From: Prosopis cineraria
Taxonomy: Eukaryota > Streptophyta > Magnoliopsida > Fabales > Fabaceae
Length of the DNA: 64,000 nucleotides
Direction: 5' to 3'
Assembly (NCBI RefSeq): GCF_029017545.1
Contig: NW_026555333.1
Coordinates: 25,713,624 to 25,777,623, forward strand
Below, one piece after another: positions 36,040-45,741 of the stretch. The notes beneath the pieces were generated by a model. That model was given only the letters and a program-made list of their open reading frames with translations, did not search any database and had not been told where the DNA came from. A program made the translations under genes and the position numbers. How positions within the stretch are numbered: the first letter of the stretch is position 1; each line of letters opens with the position of its first letter.

Positions 36040-36560
36040 TCATGCCTCCTACCTTTTTCTACCTTCCTTGAGTATTGATCACTTTAAGACTCTAAAGTAG
36101 TATAACACTTATAATTTCTCCCTTAAGTGGTTCCTTAGCCTATCTAAGGTACCTAATCTAGTTACACTTCCCTAAGTACAACTTCTTGTCTATATGATTA
36201 AAATGTATGCTAATAATCTCATTTTCATAAATAATCATTATTAAATAGATTATAAACATATATGCATTGTTGTTAAAGTAATACCCCATAAAACCCTCTT
36301 AAAACATATTTATTTGCATTCAATTGTTTAAAACATGTAATGTATGATAAATAATATTATCTACTCAAAAATATCTAAACAAAGCAATAGAAATATGAAT
36401 TCCTTTATTATCTCAACCCTTCTATACCAAAAGGATTTCCCCTTATACAAAATAAGACTTGGCTTGTTCCTTAACTTCCCAAAGTTTCAATAACAATTTC
36501 TTACAACATATAAGTGATCCACATCACTTATCATGGAAAATAGTACTAAAGAATACTATA
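36040..36560 (-). mobile_element. Related LTR, minus strand, right part of the interrupted copy
   Basis: This continues the LTR at 31293-33238 beyond the solo-LTR insertion. TTATCTCAACCCTTCTATACC (36410) is the complement of the family GTTGAGGTAA segment. The right limit, where it meets gag-like sequence, is approximate. Confidence 0.5.
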
Positions 36561-36599
36561 ACTCATACTACACAACTTGGGTTAATGAGTCATAATCCA

Positions 36600-37595
36600 T
36601 CTCAATAGTTCATATATTAAACTAACCATTCTTAAAGCCTGACTAGCCTGTGAAGAATGTACTGAAGCATTCCTAAAGAAATGGTAACCCTTAGACCTCA
36701 TATTACCATCCTGATTACCTTAAAATCTTGAACACCTATTTAAATTTTGATTACTAAAAGTAAAAGAAGACTTGGCTTTAAAGGAACCACTAAAAGAAAG
36801 ACTAAAGCTAAAACCTACTCTCTTGGATATACCACCAGTAGGAGCCAACTTAGAAGAAAACTTCCCTCTTGTATCCCTATTCCAGCTACTCTCCAAATCT
36901 CAACCTTAGCGAGCGACAATCATTAAACGATTACACATCTCATTATATGTCATCTTACCCAGCAAAGACAGCGACTGGTGGTACTCTGGTCTCATCTTTT
37001 CTAATAAGCTCTTTACTTTCTACTTGCTCTCATTTGAAGTATTCGGATGTGTTGAGAACTTAGATAGCTAATTGAATTTTCTTATAAAGCTCTCCTTGTC
37101 TAAGTCCCCCTATTGAAAAGCATGAAATTCTGCCTCTTTCTCATCTTTGAAATTTAGTAGGAAGTAAAATCATAAAACCTTTCTTTAAATTCAACCCAAG
37201 CTATAGATCTATCATCTATGGGCTTAATAGAATCCCACTAATACTTGACTTCACTAATAATCTACATCGTAGCCAAGAAAACCTTATGCTCAGATGTACA
37301 TCTCGCTACAGTAAATAACTACTCCATTATATCCAACCACTCCTTAGCTTTTCCATCAAGAATACTACCACTATATATGGTCAGATTAGAGAAAGAGAAT
37401 TCCTTCTAAGGTCTGAATATGTCATCCTCTCAGCTATCAATAACTAATCTATGAGCTCCCACAACACTAGAAGCACCTTGCCCAGTACTTGGGCCAACAT
37501 ATTGATCTAGAGCAACACGACTTCTGAGATTTTGCTGTATATCCAGCATCACTTTAAGTAGCATAGCCATGATTGCATATGTCCCCTATGGTGGT
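36600..37595 (-). pseudogene. gag: Gypsy gag relic, minus strand
   Basis: On the minus strand from about 37400 leftwards one reads LDGKAKEWLDIME, VARCTSEHKVFLATM, KYWWDSIKPIDDRSIAWVEF and KERFYDF, with stops inside. These match the gag capsid pattern (EAEQW..., A...WW..., W..F...F). The downstream part (about 37000-36700) reads RPEYHQSLSLLGKMTYNEMC-like and then a serine-rich linker. It is similar to but not the same subfamily as the gag at 19457. A plus-strand LTR starts at 37596 and cuts off its N-terminus. Plus-strand ORFs here are shadows. Confidence 0.65.
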
Positions 37596-40010
37596 TGTAA
37601 CATTTTAATTTTCTAATCCTATAATTAGCTGTTAATAGGGGTAAAATGGTAATCAGTAAAGGATTAGAGATTTGGATGATTAGTTGACAATTTATGTCTT
37701 TGGAATGGTAAATGAGTAGATATAGGTAGAAGGATTGTGTTTTGGGTTGAAGCATGTATGTGTAGTAAGGATTCTTCTTACTATCCCATGCACCACAGCA
37801 CAAACTGCATGCACCATGGTGCATAGACTAAAAGTAACCTCTTAAGTTGTGAATTAGATTGAATTTTAGAAGAGGAAAATAAAGAAAGCACAAGACAAAG
37901 TGGAGAAGAGAGAAGGATTAGTTAGGGCAAGAGATTTTAGAGCATTGGAGGGAATTTTTGATTAGTAACTTATTAAGTAAGCTTTATATAACCCTTACCT
38001 TCCATCCTACCACAATTTCTCTTAGAATAAGTTATAGAGAAATTGAATCAGTGAAATTTTAGGCATTTATTTCTTACCCAATAGTAATAAAAAGGTTTTC
38101 AAGAGTTAAATTAGAGCTTTGCAACTAATTTAGAGTAAAAAAATAGATCTTTAAACCCATAAGCTCAAATTTACCCTAATTGAATGAGATTTTAGGGTGA
38201 AAATGGTGTAAGACTAGAGTGAGATAATTTGAAGTGATATAAAGTGGTAATTGAATGGTAACTAGCTTAAAATAGATAAATGGAAAGGAATGAATGGCTA
38301 GTTACACCATAGTTGACAATTATGTGTTTTTGGTCAATTGAATCAATTGATTAATTAAGTTAATTGTGTGTAAATTGGCATATCTCGTGAGTAAAGTGAG
38401 AAAAGAGGCATGTAGAGACATGTAGTGATTGAGAAATTACCACGAATAACCTTTCTTATGATAGGATGGCTGAGGTAATGGAATAACTTTCTCTGTTTGA
38501 CTATTTATTATAACTGTGTATGAAGTGTGGTATCGAGTCCATAAAATTATTTTAATCCAAGCATGATTTATGGCATTTTATGAATGCTGTATGAAAATGA
38601 CTTTTGATCAAGTAGATAGGCTAAAACATGTGATTTCATACCACGTATATATGCTATATATGGTGGATACATGTACGGTGGTGAATGGGAACCCATGATT
38701 GTTTTGGAAAGCATGAATATAGGGGTGGGAGTTTACCTATAGTATGGAGATGTAGAGAAAGACCATATAATATTATTCTCCTTAGCGCTTGACGGGGTGC
38801 AGTGTTAGAGAATTGTATCTCTTTAGTGCCTTTTGAGATATAATGTTAGATATTTAAACTCCTTAGTATTGATGTGATGTAGTATTAGAGTCAACGACAC
38901 CCCATTATGTGTATTGGAGGAAACTATAGTCTGAAAGTGAAATAGAACACCTTTGGCTAGGTGACTCTACCACTAAAGGTAAGATCAAGGCAGATGAGAG
39001 TGTATATTGGTCTAAGGCAAGCCCATGGTTTTAAGTCAGGGTGATTTGGAGGTTTGATAGATAGTGATCATGCTGTGTGTTTGTAAAGTGGTGAAAAGCA
39101 GTGAAATGTGGCAATTATAGTTTAAAAGTGGTAAGATGTTATATTTAAGTGATTTGAAGTAAAACACATGTTATATATTATATTTAAATGGTATATTATA
39201 CTATACTTTCATATAGTTTCTTATGATAGTCGATAATAGAGAGTTATTTTGTTACTGTTAAACAGAGAGTTATGCTTTCAAATTTCTTATAAAAATTTGC
39301 TATTAAATAGCCAAATTTTAATATATGTATATATATGTGATATATTATGGTCAATCAGGTGTAATATATCCTTTTAGACTTAGTTTAAGGCCTATAATGA
39401 TTTACTGAGATTAAAGGATTGATTTAATCGCTTCAGTGTGTTAATTTCTTAGAAAAAGTGACTTTTTACACCCAAGTGTCCAAATTTTGACCAGATCGTT
39501 AGATCATGTCCAAAACTTTCTTATTAGTTAGCATATGAGTTAAACTTGAATCACTCAGATCATATGTCGTATGTGAAAACGGCACACACTAGAAGTTCAT
39601 CTTTTAAGCTATCAAATGACAACTATAGAATTTGGCTTATGCGCTGTGGCACATGGTGTGTCACGCCATGGCACATGACATAGAAAAGGTCTAGTATATG
39701 ATTTTGTTCTACATTATATGGCGCATATGCTGTCTGCCATAGCTCATAGCCCTTAATTTGACCTTGTTTCTTTATTTTAGATGCATGCAATGAGAGTTAT
39801 GAATGTAACTTTTTTCTTTTTACTGTGTGTTACTCTAACATGGTATAAATTTGATGATTTTGCAAAATAAGTTTTGAGCCCAAGCTTTTCAAACAAAGTG
39901 TTTGATTATTATTTAGTGTGAGTAGTGTAGCACGTGTCCCTTACTCATGTGGGCCAATGAAGAGACATGTGCCAGCACTGTATTTACCAGAGTAAGGGGC
40001 TGGGCGCCGT
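37596..40010 (+). mobile_element. Family A LTR, plus strand, inserted in an antisense gag
   Basis: It starts TGTAACATTTTAATTTTC and carries the first dyad region (37785-37825, CACCACAGCACAAACTGC), GCTTTATATAACCCTTACC (37980), GGCTGAGGTAATGGAATAAC (38468), the minisatellite block (38785-38895), GTCAAATTTTGACCAGATCG-like sequence (39480) and a second dyad region (39640-39750). It adjoins pol sequence at about 40010. The exact junction is unclear because CTGTTACA at 40012-40019 resembles an LTR end but also aligns with protease sequence. Confidence 0.6.
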
Positions 40011-41765
40011 GCTGTTACATAAATTGATTATATTTGTCATTGCAAGAGTTACTTGTGCTTATTAGAGTGACAATGCCTTATGGATCATCTAGTATTATGA
40101 GTAAAGCAGTCAAGGTGTAGATATTCAATTTAAGGATAAAGTTTCCACGATCGATCTGATTTACATTCTTAGGAGAAGAATAGATGTAATTGTTGGCATA
40201 GATTGGTTAGCAATGAATAGTGTTACCCTTAATTCTGCCAGAAAGATGGTTTCATTATTGGTATTATCTGCAATAGTAGATTCCTTTGAGCAGTCTAAGT
40301 TTCTGTCAGTAGTTAGCATTAAAAAGCTAATCCAGCAAGGTTATGAGGCATAAATGGTATTCTTTGCCTCCAATACAGTTTATGATGGTAGAATTGAGAA
40401 GATCAAGGGCAACGAGTGAGTTCCCAGAGATATTTTTAGATGAAGTGACTAGATTATCTCCTGAAAGGGAAGTAAAGTTCTTAATTGATTTGGTTCCTAG
40501 AATTGAACCAATATCAAAGGCCCCATATAGAATATTGCCATCGAAATTGGCTAAGTTAAAGGAGTAAATTAAAGATTTGTTAGACAAGGGGTTTATTAGA
40601 TCAGGCGTATCACCTTGCGGGTTACTAGTATTGTTTGTGAGAAAGAAGAATAGTAGTCTACGTCTTTGCATTGATTACCAACAGTTGAACAAGGAGATTG
40701 TGAAGAATAAGTATCTTTTGCTGAGGATTGATAATCTTCTAGATCAGCTAGCTGGTGCCTCAGTCTTTTCTAAGATAGATTTAAGGTCAGGGTACTATCA
40801 GTTGAGGGTTAGTGTAGTAGATATACCCAAGATAGCTTTCAAAACTTGGTATGGCCATTATGAATTATTGGTTATGTTGTTTAGTTTGATTAATGTACCT
40901 ACACTGTTCATGGACTATATGAATTGTATCTTCAAGCTATATCTAGATCAATTTATAGTGGTCTTTGTTAATGACATCTTGATCTATTCTGAAAATAAGT
41001 AGCAACATGCAAAGCATTTAAGTACGGTGCTTCAGATTTTGAAAGATAATAAGTTGTATGCCAAATTTAGTAAGTATGAGTTTTAGCTAAGAAAATTCTG
41101 ATTTTTAGGACATATGGTATTAGTGGATGGGATTTTTATAGATCTACATAAGGTTAATATAGTGTTGAAGTGGGAGCGTCTTAGTTCGGTTATGGAGATA
41201 CGCAGTTTTTTGAGATTAGTTAGGTATTATCAACTATTTATCCTGAGATTTTCCTAAATAGCATCTCCTTGAACTAAGTTGACACAGAAGGATTAGCCTT
41301 ACATTTAGGATAACTGGTATGAAGTAGCATTTTAGTAGTTGAAAGAGAAGTTAACCACAACTCTGGTGTTAATTATCCGTAATCGAAGGTTGCCTTACAA
41401 GGTATATATAGATGCATCTTGAAGAGGCCTTAGTTGTGTCTTGTTGCAAGATAGTTGAGTGGTAGCATACACAACTCAACAATTAAGGTCACATGAAGAG
41501 CATTATCTTACACATGACTTAGAGATTATAGCTATGGTATTTGCTTTGAAGATTTAGTGCCATTGTTTATATGGTGCAGTGTTCAAGGTGTTTAGCGACC
41601 ATAAGAGTTAGAAATACTTGGTAGATCAAAAGGAGTTGAATATGAGGCAAAGAAGGTGGATGGAGCTTCTTAAAGATTATAACTTTGAGTTGAAATATCA
41701 TCTGGGTAAGGCTAATGTACTTGTTAACGCATTGAACCGAAAGATGTTGTATGTGGATGACTTAT
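40011..41765 (+). pseudogene. pol: Element 2: truncated gypsy pol (protease, RT, RNase H)
   Basis: Homologous to element 1 pol. The protease C-terminus (STIDLIYILRRRIDVIVGID) is at 40145-40215. RT from about 40420 to 41100 includes CIDYQQLNKEIVKNKYLL, FSKIDLRSGYYQLRVS and FVNDILIYS, and retains LFMDYMNCIFKLYLDQF, which element 1 lost. RNase H runs to KYHLGKANVLVNALNRK at about 41745. The catalytic DD of RT is ND here too. There are several stops and frameshifts. Gag, the N-terminal protease and integrase are absent. Sequence changes at 41766 into the kinase-like array, so this is a fragment truncated on both sides. Confidence 0.85.
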
Positions 41766-44700
41766 GAAGTAACATTTTCCAAAGACACTTTACATTTTCA
41801 ATCATATTTTTTAAGTCATGATCATTAACAAGGAATAATATTCTCTTACCTAGGATCCAAAATATGGGGTGGCTAATTGCCTCTTATTTATCTTAATCCT
41901 ACATATTATAAGAACATAACTTTTTTATATAAAAGCTCTAGATGAAACTTATAAATTCATGCAATAAAATTATAAATTAAAAATTTGATCACATAATGAG
42001 AAAATTGAATATTCAAATTGATGATCCCATTTTATCATGGCTGAAATCAGGTCATGTTGCTTTGGGAATTAAGTTAGTCCCAAATAATGCTACATGTTAT
42101 CTAGCTGAATATTCTTTCAAAGAATTTCATCTAATATAATTCCAAAAGTGTGTTTTTCAATTAAATAAAAATAAAATATACAACTAAAATTGAAAATGTT
42201 TGTTTTAAACCCTTGTTTCAATTGATTTTTTTTATGATTGTTGTTGTGCTTGTTTCTTTAGTTGAATTTGTTGTTTTCGTGATTAATTAGAAATAAAAAT
42301 CTCTTACATCATCTAAAATTGATTATATTATTTATAATTATAAATTTTAAAATTATTAAATTTACAAAATGTTAAAAAAAGTATAAAAAATACTTCCCAA
42401 TATGCTTATTCTCATTAATCTAGTCTTTTGCCAAATAAAGCTAGCTTGGTCTTCCTATATCACCAATCTTGATAATAAATCACTTATCTTGGCTATCTTC
42501 ATTTAATGACACTAAAGATTTATTTTACTTAGATTTGATATCAATTAAGATATATTTTGTTTAGATTTAGTCATTAATTTATTTTTTATTAAATATTGTT
42601 AGAATATTTATTAGCTATTATCAAGTTCATCTTCGTATTGCAAGCTTTTTCATATCAACAAAGTTTGTCACCATTTGCACACTTCTTTCGTGATATAAGA
42701 TTTAGTCTTTTTAGATTTAGAGAATATTTTGTATTTATAAAATATTGTTTGTATATTTATTAGTTATTATTATGTTCATTTATATAATATGCGCTCTTCA
42801 TATTAAAAAATTAAAGCACTTTTTTCACCTTCATGTCTTCTCTCAGAGTTTTTTTTATGGTATCAAAGCTCTTTTCATGGTAACAAAGCTAGATTAATTA
42901 AATTTATACTTTCTATGACCTAGAGTTTTGTTTTGTATAGTAAAGTTTTGTAGTTATGAGTGAATATTAGAGATGTGAATCAACAGATAGAAAATGCATA
43001 AGTGATTCTTTATTAAGCAAATCATTAAGTATAAAATTTGGCAATAATCTTTGAAGAAATAAATTATATCTATAATTAATTATAAAAGAATTCATAACTT
43101 GTACCTTAAATTGAGCTTTCTAATTTTCACAATAGACAGATAAATTTTTTATCAATCAAAGTGGTTGTTAGATTTCTTTATGCTAATGCTTACTTGTACG
43201 AGCAACCAACAAACATCAATCTACCTTTGACCCTTTAAGACCAAAAATGTTTGAAGTAACATTTTTTAAAGACGCTTTGCATTTTCAGTCATATTTTTTA
43301 AGTCATGATCATTAATAAGGAATGATATTCTCTTACCTGGGACCCAAAATATGGGGTGACTAATTGCCTCTCATTTATCTTGATCCTAAATATTATAAGA
43401 ACATAACTTTCTTATATAAAAACTCTAGATGAAACTTATAAATTCATGCAATAAAATTACAAATTGAAAATTTAATCACACAAAGAGAAAATTACTTATT
43501 CAAATTGATGGTCCCATTTTATCATGCTGAAATTAAATCATGTTACTTTAAGAATTAAGTTAGCCCTAAATAATGCTGCATGTTATCTAGCTAAATATTC
43601 TTTAGAAGAATTTCATCTAATATAATTTCAAAAGTGTGTTTTCCAATTAAATAAAAATAAAATATACAACTAAAATTAAAAATGTTTGTGTTAAAGCCTT
43701 GTTTTAATTGATTTTTTTGATGACTGTTGTTGTGTTTCTGAGACTTTCTTTTTAGATTTGTTGATTTAATGATTGCTTAGAAATAAAAATCTCTTGTATC
43801 ATCTAAGATTGATTATATTATCCCTAATTAGAGATTTTAAAATTTTTAAATCTACAAAATGTTAACAAAGTATAAAAAAAATACTTCCCAACATGCTTAT
43901 TCTCATTAATCCAGTCTTCTCTCAAGTGAAGCTGCCTTGTTCTTTCTAGTCACCATTTCGTCACTTCATTCATGGTAGATGAGTTTCTTTTACGGTATCA
44001 AAATATTTGGTATAGTGTTAGAAGTTTTTATCTATATGTTTATTTTCACAAATCAAATTTTTTCCAAAATAAAGCCACCTAATTTTCTTAGATTACCAAT
44101 CATGGCAATAAATAGCTTGTCTTAGTTATATTTATTTGAAGGAACTAATACAACACTGTGTGGTATCAAGTTTTTATACATTATTCTCAATTGATGGGCT
44201 TTGAAAATAGCTCTAACTATACTCCTAAAGACAAAAAATAAAAAATAAAAACATATGTATAAAATATAATTTGTAAATATGTTAAAAAAACTTACGCATC
44301 TCATCAAATTTAATAATAAAGTTATGGAAAGTTTCACATACTCTCTCTCTCCTTTAAACTATTTTTATTTGATTTCACTAATAGAAGGCATCTCAATTGA
44401 AGTAAGAGTTTCCTATTATCAAACCATAAAATATTTCATCCTTTATTTAACCATAATAATTGATAATATTTGGTATATGTTAGGTTATTTGAAAGTTTTG
44501 AGTCTCTTTTAAGTTTTTATCAATATTAGACTTATGAATACACTTTATACATACATTATGACCATGTTGAGTACTTCATAAATAATAATTCTTTTTTTTT
44601 TAACGTGTAATTTCAAGTTGATTACTTTTTAGTAAAGAATTTGTGCAGCCACCTGCAAATCTAAAAAAATTACAAAGATTTATTTTATTTATATTTATTA

Positions 44701-44917
44701 TTTATTAAGTTTTGTTCTTTTTAGATTTAAAAGATATCTTATATTCATTAAATATTGTTAATATATTTATTAATTATTATTATATTCATCTATATAATTT
44801 AAGTTCTTTATATTAATAAAATATGGCACTTTTCTAGTCTATATGTCTTCTCTTAGCGCTTTTTTCATGATATCAGAGCTTGTTCCATGATACCAAAGCT
44901 AGGCTAGTGAAGTTTAT
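41766..44917 (-). repeat. Array of kinase-like pseudogene repeat units, part 2
   Basis: Two further units continue the array, each opening with the ACTTTACATTTTCAATCATATT block (41790 and 43282) and sharing GGGGTGACTAATTGCCTC and ATCTCATCAAATTTAATAA. They are closer to each other than to part 1 (shared ATGGGGTG, TAAGTCATGATC). AT-rich spacers with TTATTAGTTATTA and ATGGTATCAAAGC, around 42510-42900 and 44580-44890, recall Copia-type LTR ends and a PBS, but this is unproven. Confidence 0.65.
43886..44570 (-). pseudogene. Kinase-like pseudogene, unit 6
   Basis: On the minus strand the catalytic-loop block (about 44230-44105) reads AIFKAHQLRIMYKNLIPHSV and then VLVPSNKYN, where HRD has become YKN. 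The hinge block (about 44570-44290) is present with a frameshift. The 3' end of the catalytic-loop exon appears twice (43886-43950 and 44040-44105), separated by about 90 bp, suggesting a small internal duplication. It is non-functional. Confidence 0.5.
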
Positions 44918-45420
44918 GTCTCTTCCCCATACTTAAATCATGCATTGTCTTCAATGTATGTATAGACTCATGATATAACAAAATAAGATCAATATGGATG
45001 GATACATGACAAAAGTACAAGCACAAATTTTTTTCAATAAAAAACAAAAAAATCTAAAATAAACAAACAAATCAAATAAAGTAAATTTTAACTTTTTTGC
45101 TAGATTAATTTCCCCCACACTTGAACTACACCCAATTATCAAATATATCAAACAAAAGAAGGTAAAAGCTTAAAGTTAGAGAGATACAACCTTTTCATAG
45201 TGGCCCAAAATAGGTAGTAAAATTTCTAACTTCTTTTAAGAGCTTGAATGGTAGAATGCTCTTTTGATTTCATTTGGACGTTTAGGCTCAATTGGCAAGG
45301 GTCTTAAAAGATAAGTAATAAAACAATGACATTGCATAATAGAAGAACTAAAAAGACCAATTCAATCATGTAAATCATTTAATAAAAGATCTAATGACCA
45401 TCAGTAGAATTCAAATCAAA
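44918..45420 (-). mobile_element. Old antisense fragment related to the 55256-63247 element
   Basis: Read on the minus strand, it carries CAAGTGTGGGGGAAATTAAT (about 45120) and GTCTATACATACATTGAAGA followed by CAATGCATGATTTAAGTATG (about 44970-44925). These match 59868-60060 of the young element in the same order and spacing. Upstream sequence (45126-45420) has no counterpart that I could align. It indicates an older, diverged member of the same or a related family. Confidence 0.65.
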
Positions 45421-45422
45421 GG

Positions 45423-45660
45423 GTTAAGGTGTAATTTTGCCCCTTAACTATTCTTAGAGGAGCAATGTTGCCCTTAAACTACTCATCACAACAATGTTGC
45501 CCCTTAAACTAGTTAAATTAGAGCAATGTCAACCTTGCTGTTTAAACATTTGTTACTATAGTTGATGGGATTTACTTTTCATGAGTTAAGGCACAATTTT
45601 GCTCTTAAACTATTCTTAAAGAAATGATGTTGCCCCGGCTATTTTAAAAATCATAAACAT
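45423..45660 (+). repeat. Unclassified interspersed repeat, copy 2
   Basis: GGTGTAATTTTGCCCCTTAACTATTC, then GGAGCAATGTTGCCC motifs, then a second GGCACAATTTTGCTCTTAAACTATTC half. It aligns along its length with the complement of 2130-2350. It ends about 80 bp before the LTR at 45742. Confidence 0.6.
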
Positions 45661-45741
45661 CCATTAATTGTAGCTAGTAGGACCTACTTTTCATTATCTC
45701 TCGCTAGCAATGATTTTAAAAACTAGACCAAACCGAATAGT

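Noticed and set aside
40327..40671. 114-codon minus-strand ORF
   Set aside because: Antisense shadow of the element 2 protease-RT frame.
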